The translations under genes and the position numbers were made by a program. The notes under the pieces are model-generated. The model was given only the letters and a program-made list of their open reading frames with translations. It was not told where the DNA came from and searched no databases. Shown here piece after piece: positions 10,201 to 24,205 of a stretch of DNA of 64,000 nucleotides (its first letter is position 1; each line of letters starts with the position of its first letter). The stretch lies in contig NC_133389.1 of NCBI RefSeq assembly GCF_047511655.1, positions 29,735,501-29,799,500 of the forward strand, in the 5' to 3' direction. Source of the stretch: Castor canadensis (lineage: Eukaryota; Chordata; Mammalia; Rodentia; Castoridae).

Positions 10201-13200
10201 TTCAAACCCCAGTACTGCAAATAAAACAAACAAAAAAAAATTAAAAAGGAAATGAAAAAATGAAACAAAACCATCAAAAGTATAAGCTCTGAAGATCAAC
10301 TTTTTTTTTTATTGTTTTATTATTCACATATGCATACAAGGCTTGGGTCATTTCTTCCCCCTGCCCCCACCCCCTCCCCCCTCCCTCCCCCCACCCCCTT
10401 ACCCCTCCCTCCCCCCACCCCCTCAATACCCAGCAGAAACTATTTTGCCCTTATCTCTAATTTTGTTGAAGAGAGAGTATAAGCAATAATAAGAAGGAAC
10501 AAGTGTTTTTGCTGGTTGAGATAAGGATAGCTGTACAGGGAGTTGACTCACATTAATTTCCTGTGTGTGTGAGTTACCATCTAGGTTAATTCTTTTTGAT
10601 CTAACCTTTTCTCTAGTTCTTGGTCCCCTTTTCCTATTGGCCTCAGTTGCTTTTAAGGTATCTGCTTTAGTTTCTTTGCGTTAAGGGCAACAAATGCTAG
10701 GTAATTTTTTAGGTGTCTTACCTATCCTCACCCCTCCCTTGTGTGCTCTCACTTTTATCATGTGCTCAAAGTCCAATCCCCTTGTTGTGTTTGCCCTTGA
10801 TCTAATGTCCACAAATGAGGGAGAACATACGATTTTTGGTCTTTTGGGCCAGGCTAACCTCACTCAGAATGATGTTCTCCAATTCCATCCATTTACCAGC
10901 GAATGATAACCTTTCGTTCTTCTTCATGGCTGCATAAAATTCCATTGTGTATAGATACCACATTCTCTTAATCCATTCATCAGTGGTGGGGCATCTTGGC
11001 TGTTTCCATAACTTGGCTATTGTGAAAAGTGCCGCAATAAACATGGGTGTGCAGGTGCCTCTGGAGTAACCTGTGTCACAGTCTTTTGGGTATATCCCCA
11101 AGAGTGGTATTGCTGAATCAAATGGTAGATCAATGTTTAGCTTTTTAAGTAGCCTCCAAATTTTTTTCCAGAGTGGTTGTACTAGTTTACATTCCCACCA
11201 ACAGTGTAAGAGGGTTCCTTTTCCCCCTCATCCTCGCCAACACCTGTTGTTAGTGGTGTTGCTAATGATGGTTATTCTAATAGGGGTGAGGTGGAATCTT
11301 AGCGTGGTTTTAATTTGCATTTCCTTTATTGCTAGAGATGGTGAGCACTTTTTGATGTGTTTTTTGGCCATTAGAATTTCTTCTTTTGAGAAAGTTCTGT
11401 TTAGTTCACTTGCCCATTTTTTTTTTTCATTTTTCTTTTATTATTCATATGTGCATACAAGGCTTGGTTTATTTCTCCCCCCTGCCCCCACCCCCTCCCT
11501 TACCACCCACTCCACCCCCTCCCGCTCCCCCCCTCAATACCCAGCAGAAACTATTTTGCCCTTATCTCTAATTTTGTTGTAGAGAGAGTATAAGCGATAA
11601 TAGGAAGGAACAAGGGGTTTTGCTGGTTGAGATAAGGATAGCTATACAGGGCATTGACTCACATTGATTTCCTGTGCATGGGTGTTACCTTCTAGGTTAA
11701 TTCTTTTTAATCTAACCTTTTCTCTAGTTCCTGGTCCCCTTTTCCTATTGGCCTCAGTTGCTTTAAGGTATCTGCTTTAGTTTCTCTGCGTTAAGGGCAA
11801 CAAATGCTAGCTAGTTTTTTAGGTGTCTTACCTATCCTCACCCCTCCCTTGTGTGCTCTCGCTTTTATCATGTGCTCATAGTCCAATCCCCTTGTTGTGT
11901 TTGCCCTTGATCTAATGTCCACATATGAGGGAGAACATACGATTTTTGGTCTTTTGAGCCAGGCTAACCTCACTCAGAATGATGTTCTCCAATTCCATCC
12001 ATTTACCAGCGAATGATAACATTTCGTTCTTCTTCATTTGCCCATTTCTTTATTGGTTCATTAGTTTTGGGAGAATTTAGTTTTTTAAGTTCCCTATATA
12101 TTCTGGTTATCAGTCCTTTGTCTGATGTGTAGCTGGCAAATATTTTCTCCCACTCTGTGGGTGTTCTCTTCAGTTTAGAGACCATTTCTTTTGATGAACA
12201 GAAGCTTTTTAGTTTTATGAGATCCCATTTATCTATGCTATCTCTTAGTTGCTGTGCTGCTGGGGTTTCGTTGAGAAAGTTCTTACCTATACCTACTAAT
12301 TCCAGAGTATTTCCTACTCTTTCCTGTATCGACTTTAGAGTTTGTGGTCTGATATTAAGATCCTTGACCCTATTGGTATAGGGTGATATACATGGATCTA
12401 GTTTCAGTTTTTTGCAGACAGCTAACCAGTTTTCCCAGCAGTTTTTGTTGAAGAGGCTGCTATTTCTCCATCGTATATTTTTAGCTCCTTTGTCAAAGAC
12501 AAGTTGGTTATAGTTGTGTGGCTTCATATCTGGGTCCTCTATTCTGTTCCACTGGCTGAAGATCAACTTTTGACATAGCTCACTATTCTAAGAAAATAAC
12601 ATCAAAAATTAATAATTTTTGCTCCACTTATAAGAACTGAAGATGATTTCAGGTAACATTCTACTTATTTTTCTTAACTCAAAACGTAATAAATCCTTAT
12701 GATTGCAGGAAAATGCTGGTCTCCCTCCCTAGCTTTTTTGGGGTTAATGCTAGCAATGGGTTTTATGAAGCAATCAGTCTTAAATGCAAAAGCTTCTTCT
12801 ATTGATTCATTTGTTGAGGGACAAACAAACATTAACACCAATGACTACAGGACTAACAGACTGAAATAATGTAACCCTCTGACTATTCACCAAAGCCTCT
12901 GAACTGTGGCTACTATAGTGGCAGTGGCTCAAGTGGTAAAACGTGTGCCCAAGCAAGTGTGAGGCCCTGAGTTCAAGCCCTAGCACCACCAAAAAAAAGT
13001 CTCTGAACTGTTCCCACACAATTCTATACTACAAAGATCTGAACTACATGCACTATCATCCTAAATCTCCATCTAATAGCAATGGAAACTGGATTGTCCA
13101 AAAAGTGGACATCTGGAAATGATAGCCAATTTAAATAATATCAGGAGTTCACCACAGCAATAGCAATACAAGACAGCCATAAAGATCAGCCATTAGTTCA

Positions 13201-13949
13201 GAAAACATGCTTTCTAATCTATGACTAGAAGAAACATAGATACTAAGTGGGCACATCAAAATCCAAAATAAAAGAACAGGGAAAGATATTAGCATGCAAG
13301 AAAAACAACTTTTATCAAAAAGGGAAGCACATGACAGCTAGAATTATTGAGTGCAAAGGTCAAACAAAATGTTCCTAATATGGAGAAATGATACCCAACA
13401 AAAGTCACAGCAACATAATCCCAAACAGAACAAACAATGAGGACCAAGTCTGAGTTTTTAAAACGCTTGGAAAGCCCATAACAATACAGAATACCAAAAG
13501 CAAAAGCAAGAACAGAACAACTAAATCCAAATAAAACATCTATACATACAAATCAAATTAGAACAAAAAGATGTGGGTCAAATCCTAAAAAATTTATCCA
13601 AGTGATAACCCTGCCAGAAACACATCAATACTTCATAACTGCAACCCTAGACCTGTAAAAGAAATAAATTCCAGATAAGATACAGGCAGCCAAAGAGACA
13701 ATCTGAATAAAGCAACAAGAAAGCGTCTCTCCTACCTGTTTTCATTTCAATGTTTCAAAGATTAACAGTTTACTTCTATAGACTAAACTGCTGAAAAAAT
13801 TTTTAGAAACACAGAGTGGAATCAAGTGATACTCTATTCAACCCCGGACCCAAAGACCAATAAAAAAGTTAATTTAAAATGATACAGGGTTTGGGCTGAA
13901 GTCCTGGCTCAAGGGGTAGAACACCTGAGTAGCAAGCTCAAAGCGAGCA

Positions 13950-13992
<43 letters not shown>

Positions 13993-16900
13993 CACAGGAT
14001 TTTAAGTTAAAAAATATTCCAAAACAATCTATAAACTCTACACAGAATCTATAAACTACATTCCATTGTAGAAATTATATTAACCACCAGTGAGGTTCCA
14101 AAATGGATTTGTCACTTACAAGGTATGATTTCCCCAAGATTTAAACCAATGGATCAGAATAAAGGACAGCTTTATGCTTCAGAGCCTATAAGAAAAAAGT
14201 CTTTGAAAGTGATGTTATTACGTTATTTAAAATGCAGCCAAAGCCACTTGACTTAGTTCAAGAATTGGCACAAACATGTCTACAGAACAAAAAGACAATC
14301 TGGACAAAGACCTAGCAAGCTCAGAGAAGGAGTGTACTAGACATGGTACATGTGCATGAGTGTTTGGAGTGGGGAGGGACTAAGAATGTAAATGTCCAAG
14401 TTTTTATACAAATGTAATTATAATTTTAACTCTAGATACCAAAATATTGATAAAAATGGAAGCTAAAAATTTCATGATGGAAGAAAAGTTGAACAAAGAA
14501 GCTAAAAGGAAAGATGGCTGTGGCTGACATGTCCAGGCATAAGGACATAACAAGGAAGGGAGACGTGGTAGAAGGCAATAGAGACCTTGACACATAGATA
14601 CAATGAATTAAGACAAGAGGAAGTTGGTGATGGAAAATGTGCTCCTGGCACAACAGAAGATAATTTATCCACACCAACCTGTCAATAGGATATCCTATTG
14701 AGGATATCTCAATAGGAGACTGCATTTAAAAAAATTCAATATTCCAGAAAGATCCTGACATGGAATTTAAAAGGATAATGTCTTCTATACTGCAAGGAAC
14801 AATGTGTGAAATAAACTTATGGCAAGCACACGATGAAGAAATCAGTAGTTCTATATTCCTCATCTGATGGGTAAATCAAATTGAAGAGAATAGATGAAAA
14901 ATGGAAGAGCATTTAACAGCAAAAAGATTTTTTTTTATTAAGTCGCAATGGGGGAGAATGAAATAAAGATTGAAGAGTGAAAATTCTTCCCCACCAAAAT
15001 AGAAGAAATAACCACAAAAACAGAAATGAAAAAAAGCAGGTATGCAGGCATACTTTTGGCATAGATACAGAACAGATAAAGGGCTAGGACAATACGAGCA
15101 CTTCATCTTCCCATAAAGACAGTATTGGCCCTCTTGGGGAGATGGCATGTTAAACTCTGACTTAACTCTACATTTTTAAAGTTCCATTTCTTTAAATGAA
15201 AAATGTTCTCAGAAAGTATAATCAAATCTGGCTAGACAAAGGTACCTTTAATTTACATGCATCTGTATTTTACTCTCATTCTATACTCCTAAATTCACCC
15301 TTTACATACGCAATGGAGAAAATGCTGGTAAATGTTTTGTTAGTTTACTAACCAATGAGTAAAATCAGATGAAAGAGTAAGGTAATGAAGATACTGTTTT
15401 ATATGCCTTTTATCAGAAAAATCACAACTTAACCCTTGTGGCAAGGAGAAAAGCTATTTGCTATATAGAATACACACATTCTAAGTCTCCATTTGTGTTT
15501 TTTATGTAGATGTGAATAGTTAAATGTTCCAAGGAGTAAGTCCAAGAATCTATAACCAATTCTTAGGATTGATAGCAAATTTTTTCTAGCAAGAGTCAGA
15601 TAGTATCTTAGGCTTTGGGGTCACACAATCTGTTTAAACTATTCAAGTCTGCCACAGATGATATCCAAAATGAACTAGCATGACTCCACTAGAATAACTT
15701 TAGGAATACTGAAATTTGAACTCCATATAATTTTCACCTGCCACAAAATATCATTTTCCCCTAATTTTTTTTTTTCTTGGTATTGAGGTTTGAACTCAGG
15801 GCCTCATGCTTGTAGGTAGGCACTCTTATTACTTGAGCCACCTTGCCAGCCCACCCCCAATTTTTAAAAATGCAAAAATCAGGGCTGGAGGTGTGGCTCA
15901 AGCAGTAGATTGCCCGCCCAGCAAGCGTAAAACCTTGAGTTCAAATCCCAGTATCGACATCCTCGAGGGTGGGAAGGGGAGGAAAGGGGAGGGGAAGAAA
16001 GAAGGGAGGAGAGAAGTCTGTCAAACTACCTAGATATTTGTTTAAAGTTAAAGAGAAAAAACCAGCTCTAGGTCACATACATATATGGCTGAGATGTTCT
16101 TCGTATGAGACAACATATAACACATTCAGAGGTCATCTCTCACAAAAAGTGCTTCTTAAGCCAGAAAAGACTGAGAGATAGACCCTACCTTATGCTGGCC
16201 ATGCCATCAGGTCCAACATTTTCTTATCACTTGTTTTCTGATTTAAAATTCAAAATTTAAAATATCAGGATACTCTAATAATACCTTACCTTGCATGTTC
16301 CTGAACGCCCACAATCTCTACTTCGCTATCTGAAGAAGCAATATTAATTTCTTCATTAAGTGGTGCCTTGCCAGCCGATGTTTTTTCACTTGTTAGGAAT
16401 CCTGGATCCAAATGACCTGAAAGAGAAGGGGAAAGAAAGTAAGTACTACAATTCAATTTCTTAAAAACAGTAGAAACAGCTCATTGATGGATTTCTCATC
16501 CAGGTTTAATCACAGAAATAGAATAACCTTGCTAGGGGCCAGCAGCTTACTCTCTGCTACTAAAGAGGCAGAGATCAGGAGGATCACGATTTGAAGCCAG
16601 CCAGGGGAAATACTTCGTGAGACTCTACCTTGAAAATAATCCAATACAAAACAGGGCTGGTGGAGTGGCTTAAGTGATAACAGTACCTACCTAAAAAGCA
16701 TAAGGCTCTGAGTTCAACTCCAGTACTGCCAAAAAAAAAAGGAAACAGAACAACCCTATGAGGGTTAATAAGCTGGGACAGTATTCAAAAAAAACAAAAA
16801 CAAATGGAATATATGCCGTGGCATGTATTCAAACAGCATGAAAATAGATAAAATTATGAAATCAAAATTCTCTCACAGTATTCTTATTCCTCAGAAGAAA

Positions 16901-19403
16901 AAAACCTTAAATATTTTGGATAATTTGCTATCAAAATATATGTACATATAAACTATAATACCCGATATTTTGTGCTGTAATGCTTTGAACTCAGGCCTTT
17001 GAGCTTGATAGGTAGTCCCTCTATCACTTGACTGTTTTTTTTTTTTTTTTGGTTGAACTGCGGTTTGAATGTGCTTTACCACTTGAACCACATCTCTAGC
17101 CTTTTTTGCTCTGGTTATTTTGCAGATGGGGCCTCATTTTTTGCCCAGGCCAACCTGGATGGTTGTTCTCATGTTTTATGCTTCCCACTGTAGCTGGGAT
17201 GACAGGAGACAGTCAACATGCCCAGCTTTTTTATGTGGAAATGGGGTCTCACAACCACTTTTTGTGGCCAGGGCTGGCCTAGAACCACCAGCTTCCTTCT
17301 CAGCTACCTGAGTAGCTAGGACTGGCCTTGAACCTTCCACTTTTAATGTTTTTTGCATTCAATTCTAGTCTGCTTTTAAATTTATAACTACCCAGAGGAT
17401 AATACAATAATAGTTCTTTATTCCTTATTATTTTAATAGAACAAAATTCTAAACTAGAAAAGTGTAAAAGCATAAATGGAATAAAAGCAATCTTTAGTAC
17501 CATTTTTATACTGGGATGTTTTGTGAAAAACAATGCTTTTTCTCTCTAAAGGAATGCAGATTTGATCAAATCTGACACCCAAACTAAATCTAAAAAGGAA
17601 GACTAGATAGAGGTAGAAGATAATTTGGACTCTGAGCAACTGAAACATAAACCTGTACAGTGATGATGATTCTCACTGGAAAAGCACAACATGCTGGAAA
17701 AGCACAACAGTTTGTGACACTGGAGAATGTAAGATGTTTTCACAAAGGTCTTTATAGTGTTTAGTCTATGATGCAATAAGAAACACTTGCTTGGGCTGGC
17801 AGAGTAGCTCAAATGGTAGAACACCTGTCTAGCAAGCACCAGAGTTCAATCCCCAGTCCCCCAATAAAAGAAAAAAAAGCAAACAACTCTCCAACCTCAT
17901 AGAAAGCCTGAGATTTATAGACTTCTTTCAGTAAAGGCTAAGGCACTACATCAAAATACATGGCTAAAAACAATGCTACCAGGAATTAAAAATCATTCAG
18001 CCTATGTGCTCAGCTCATGAATGTCCTAACGTAAAAAGATGTATTTTAAAATGCCTAGAAGTTAGTATAGAGTTGCAATTGGTACAATTTTTCATTTACT
18101 CTTTAAAGGGCATTTACATATATTGTCAGGTGAAACAAAATTATCTAATACTCAAAAAAATTTCATGACACCTTATACAAACTAATATGAAGAAAATTAA
18201 AACTTACAAACACAATTCTCCCTTTCCCCTCCTTTCATATTGCAATGTTTTGAGGTTATTGAGAAGTCTTGTATTTTCACACTCCTGCCTATTTTCAGTG
18301 CAACTCTTTTGGAACATCTCAAAGCAAACCTAATTTTTACATCCTCTAACCATGTAAACCCATTGCTGAGAATTTACTCTAAGGGTAAAGACTTTAGACA
18401 AAATGTTATGCCATCCAAAGACAGTTACTATAGTACTAGGGAGAAATAGAGAAATGTATATATAACATACAAGGCATCACAGATACCACCATAAAAATGT
18501 GTAGATGCTGGGTAAAGTTATGAAAAATAATCAAGTTTGAATGAGATTGTTGGTCTTTTTCATAATTCTTTAATGTTAATATTATTTTTTACTTTTTTTC
18601 AATTGACAAAGATGCACCAATGTGAAAACAGAAGAATAGAAAGCTTAAAATGGCTATTAGATACAACTAAGGACTATTAGTCTGGGACTAGAGCCATGCG
18701 TGGCTCAAGCAGTAGAATGCCTGTGAATGTGAAGCCTTGAGTTCAAACCCCACTACCACCAGAGAGAAGAGGGAGAGAGATATGGTATTAGTCTGCATGG
18801 GTCTATAACCTAGATGGGATCCTGTATTTAGCTAGGACCCTATGTAATGACACTAGCAGTGGGCACAAGTCTTTGAACTCCACAAGCACGCAAACATCCA
18901 GTTTTGTTAAATCTAGGGTGGTTGTTTAAATGGAATTTGGTTAAGTCTAGAATTGGCAAATCTAGATCCTTGCTCTCAATACTTTTGTGACCAAGTCTTT
19001 CATCTAATTTCTACCTCTATATTTTAGTTACAGCTATTACCATTCACACTGCTCTAGCTGTACACTGGGGATGAACACAGAGTGACGGTATCTCTTTGAC
19101 ATGTCCATGTTCAGTAACTCCAACAGACTTTTCTGTTTTCTTCATTTGTGCACTCCTACAATAAATACTTGTCCATGTCACAGTATGCACTATGCTGTGT
19201 GCTAGGAACACTGTGGGGAACAAGCATAGTCTCTCCCCTCAATGAACCTGAAATAAGTTCAGGGACAGTAAACTGTACCATGACTTAAAAACTGCTCTCA
19301 CAGAAAGATAAAGAACAGCTTGGGGCTGGGCATGGTGGTCAAGCCTGTAATTCTAGACTTAGGAGGCTGAGGCAGAAGTATCTCAAGTTCAAGGCACGTC
19401 AAG

Positions 19404-19471
<68 letters not shown>

Positions 19472-20947
19472 CACAGGATTTTAAGTTAAAAAACAGCCCA
19501 GGCAAACAGTTCTCAAGACCTCATCTCTAAAATAACCAGGGCAAAATAGACTGGGGGTGTTACTCAAGTGGTAGAGTGCCTGGTTTGCAAATGCAAAGCC
19601 CTGGGTTCAAACCCCAGTCCCACCAAAAAGTGAGAGAGGGGAAGGGGGACAAGCAGAGGAAGGAGAGCCCACAAAGAAAGAGTACCCCAAAGACATGACG
19701 TCGTGGACACAACAGGCATTTCTAGGCAGAAGTGGTTAACAATGCCTAAATGAGAGGTCAGGTAAGAAGAGAGACAAAGTAGAACCCACTAGAATCTGTG
19801 ATAAATTGATCATGAAAGGGGAGGCTCAAGAAGATGAGGTAAAAGCCAATGTAGTAAAGCAAGTTGAAGAATAATGGAAGGAAAGGAAGAGCAAATTCTA
19901 AGTCTAATTATGGAGGAAAAGGAGGATGGTGCTAAGCAATTACTCTCATCTCAAACATGAGTTTGAGAGAGAAGTGTGTATGTATGTACAGTTTTTAAAG
20001 ATGAGACAGGCCACCTGCAAAGCATAGATGTGGGTAGGACAGTGGGGACGGGGGCTTTGAAAAGTGAGATGTTCTCAAAAAAATATTGGCAAAGGAGGGT
20101 CAGGCCTATGCACGTTTGACAGGGAAGTAAGTGGAGCTGGGAGAGGATTAATAAAGGGCTGGGGTACAGATCCAGTGAGGGACAGAAACAGCAAGAATGG
20201 TGTGGTGGAAGTAAGAATATGATGGCATACATAAGCCCCAGTACAAAAGGGGAAAGTAGGAGAACTAGGCGTAAAGCCAATGGTTAGGAACGTGAAACAC
20301 AACTTCCATTCTCCTAGCCACCCACAAAATACATGCCCCCAGGAGCATCTTTCCTCCTGCTTTGCCTCCACTCTTGCTCTCCTTTGCTCTGACCACCCAC
20401 AACTCACCTGCCAACAACTTTCTCATTGCATTGCATTTTATCTCCAAGTCCTTGTGGAAACTAACTTTCCTGAAAATGCAGCTACTCTGCAGTCCACTGA
20501 AGAGGAAGGTGCTCCTAACCCCCAATTTGGGGATCTGGATCACTTACAGATCACTCAAACACCAACATCAGCAGCCTGTTCCTTCCAGGGGATTACAGTC
20601 TCATCGTCATACGCTGACAGGACAGTTTCACTTGTTCATGGTAGTTGACTTTGTCTGTCTTTCCACTTGCAAGTTCTGCCATCATGAAAACTCATTATTT
20701 ATGTGCACAGCCACTGTGAAACTATGCCTACTCACTAAGAAGCAAGGAACTGAGCTCTAACAGGAACTTAAAGCCACTTGTGGTATACTCACAGCAAGGG
20801 GCCACAATCCAAAACCTAACTAAGCAAATTGAAATAAACCAAACTCAAAAGGCAAATTTTAAGAGTCACTGTTAGGCTGGAGGTGTGGCTCAAGTGTTAA
20901 GAGCACCTGCCTAGCAAGCATGAAGCCCTGAGTTCAAACCCCAGTAC

Positions 20948-20987
<40 letters not shown>

Positions 20988-23900
20988 CACTGTTGCTATA
21001 TGCAAATTTATCCTCTTTAATAACTCAATGCTTTTAAACAACAATAATGGGTAAACACAACAAGAATACAACAGAATTAGTTAATTCTTCGTATTTCTGT
21101 ATCCAGTTCTATCTCCATAATTCTAATTTATAATTCTAACTTTCTGGTAGGACATTTTGTAACATGTCTCAGTCATCAGTATTTCTGGATGACCAGTCTG
21201 AATGGCCCCTCATCCTGACCCTACACTTCGAAGGCCTCATTTCAGAGTTGGAAATGTTATCACTCTACTTTTTTAAAAATGGGAAAGAAAGTCAGTATCC
21301 TACATCTGTTCATCTTACACTGTCTAAGAAAGACAAGGTATCCATCACCAGTATTTCAGATTCTAACTTTATTTATCCATTACAGATCCAGAACTTAATC
21401 ATTTATATACTTTCACATTGTTAAATCAATCCAAATAATTTTATTTGCAATCCAAAAGCTGGGTGTGGTGGTACATGCCTGTAACCCCAGCATTCAGAGG
21501 CATGAGTTCCAGGTCAGCCTGGGCTATATAGCAAGATCCTGTTGAAAGAAAAGAAAGAGACAGAAAGAAGAGAAAATGAAAGACAGATAGAGTGGAGGGG
21601 AGAGGAGGGAAGAAAAGAAAGAGGGAGAGGGATGAGAGGGGTGGTACATTCCTATAATCCCAGCTACTTGAGAGGCAGAGATAGGATTGTGGTTTGAAGC
21701 CAGCCTGGGGAAAAAGTTAGGGAGATCCTATCTGAAAAAGTAAAAGCAAAATGACTAGGAGTGTGGCTCAAAGGATATAGCACTTGCTGAGCAAGCACAG
21801 GGTCCTGAGTTTAACCCCTAGTACCAGCAAATACAAGCAAACAACTCCTATACTAATGTTATGAATTTTTACCACACTTACTGTCAGAGACCTTATATAA
21901 AATGGGTAATGCAGATAACAAGTCAGCTAGGACCCACACCAGTGTCATACGAGGCAAAAATTAATATCTTAAATCAATATTCATTGAAATTTAAAAACAT
22001 GCAAATTATGACCTTGAGTTTAGCTCATTCAACAAGAAAATGGGAGGGCATTTTTCTGCAAGGTGACACCAAAGGCATTTAGGGGTGCCTCCTCTCTTCC
22101 ATCTATTTCAGAACCAGGCCTGTTAATCTGTTTCTCTCAATACAACTGTATTCAGCAGGCTACACATTCCTTTGGGAGCTCCTGTGTAGAGCCTGACATT
22201 CTCTGCTCCCACCCTATTCTTCTCCATGACTTCACAGAAATCTAATGACAGAAAAGTACTTACAGCATACACAAAAGTAAGCCAAAGATGCAATGAGTTC
22301 TGCAAATACTCAGTGGCTCTACCTTTTCCAATTCTAAGACAAGAACAAGTTCTGTAGAGAAAAGTATAAATACCACAATTACCATATAATAAACTGAAAA
22401 TAAAGGGGAACACTCATATTTGGCTATTGTGGCAGCAGGCTATCTTTGTGTAGGTATTTGCCTGTGTAGATCTTTGGAAAGATAACTTCTCTCACTGTAT
22501 GAGAAAAAAAATTTTTAATTTATCCTTCTACTTACAGACACATAAATGAATCAGAAACGGGGAAGGAAGGAAGGAAGGGAAGGAGGGAGGGAGGGAGGGA
22601 GGAAGGAAGGGAGGAAAAGAGGGAGGAAGGAAGGAAGGAAAGAAGAGAGGGAGGGAGGGGCAGAGAGAAAGTAGTGACTTAATTAGCATAGCAAACAGTT
22701 TCTTTTTGCTTCAAAGAAATAATTACTTTTTAAACTAGATACCTACTGGCTAAGAACTAGGCCTGAACCTGTTTGCCACACAGTGAAGGAAAGTGTTACA
22801 TACTGGATAACAGCAGCAGGCTAGGTATAAGAAAAGATTAAAATCTTAAATTCATTGGGCTGAGGGTGTGGCTCAAATGATAAGCGTACTTGTCCAGCAA
22901 ACACAAATCCCTGAGTTCAAACTCCAGTTACCACCAAAAAAACCAAAAAAACAAAAACCAACTTAAGTCACTAAGCATTTAGCTTTAAGAATATATTATT
23001 ACTCTGTGATCTGCTCTACCAACAATAACATTAAAGATAACCTTAAAAAGAGAGAGTAATGGAAGGTCAGAAGCCTAAACTCTTACACTGACCTTACTCT
23101 AATCTGCTAGTGAGTATTCTGGATTATAAAAAAAGCTTAACATTAGGAATAGAAAACTTCAAAATTTTATCTCTGCACTGGTATTATGCTTCTGTTAAGG
23201 ACAGATAAACCATCCCAGCTGGGCACCAGTAGGCTCACACCAGTAATCCTAGCTACTTGGGAGATTGAGACTGGGAGGATCGAGATTTGAGGCCAGCTCA
23301 GGCAAATAACTGGAAAGACCTCATCTCCAAAAAAATAATTGGAGCAAAATGGACTGGAGGTGAGACTCCAGCAGTACCTGGAGTTCAAACCCCTAGTCTC
23401 ACCAAAAACAAAAAAACCCCTCTATTTTAAGGATGAGGAAAAAATGCTCATAGCCTCCTTTTGACTGAAAGGCTGATGAAAGAAAAATGAGTTATGTTTG
23501 GAATTTTCTAGAAAAAAATCTAAATAAATTCAGTTTACACAATTATAAACCTTCCATACCAAGAGTACCTCAGACTTCTGCTTCTTTTAGCCCAGATTAC
23601 ATTTAAGTTTATAGTGAGAAATTACTAGCAAACAACAGTAAGAAAGCCATTTTCAGAAATATTATTACAGTTTCCTAAACAGGCTGAATACAAGAGGTAC
23701 CTGGGGATTGTCGCCAAAAAAAGAGATTCCTAAACCAGGTGCCAGTGGCTCAAGCCTGTAATCCTAGGTACTTGGGAGGTTGAGATTGTAAGGATCACGG
23801 TTTGAGGCCAGCCTGGGGAAATGGTTCATGAGACTCCCATCTCCAAAATGACTACAGCAAAATGGACTAGAGGTGTGGCCCAAGCAGCAGAGCACCTGGC

Positions 23901-24169
23901 TTGCAAGCAGAAAGCCCTGAGTTCAAACTCCAGTCCCATCACTCAATCAATCAATATAAAAAGATATTCCCAGACACCATTCCAGATCTAATAGAACCTT
24001 CAAGGAGGAACCGAGGAGTCTGAATTTTTTATGCACCATGGGTAATTTCTATACTCAAGCAAAGTTGATAAAATACTACAGAAAGAACAACTCATGGGGC
24101 TGGAGGGATGGTTTAAGTGGTAGAATCTACTTAGCAACCATGAAGCCCTGAGTTCAAACCCCAACACAG

Positions 24170-24205
<36 letters not shown>

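Larger units (their letters stand above)
7263..16289 (-). other. ARK2N: ARK2N intron 4
   Basis: Bounded by the exon 4 donor GTAAGG and the exon 5 acceptor. It contains ID-like and composite SINEs, MIR pieces, a nested L1 pair (10305..12555), a CA microsatellite (13951..13990) and unassigned AT-rich sequence (13010..13870 and 14015..15765). No further exon, RNA gene or conserved-looking block was recognised. Confidence 0.9.

Noticed and set aside
12003..12566. 187-codon minus-strand frame as a host gene
   Set aside because: It is L1 ORF2 sequence, and the element is truncated and interrupted.
20280..20760. Overlapping open frames of 110-132 codons on both strands near 20.0-20.8 kb
   Set aside because: Composition is low-complexity, no family is recognisable, frames overlap on both strands, and no splice or promoter context fits. 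Chance openness or an old repeat is more likely.
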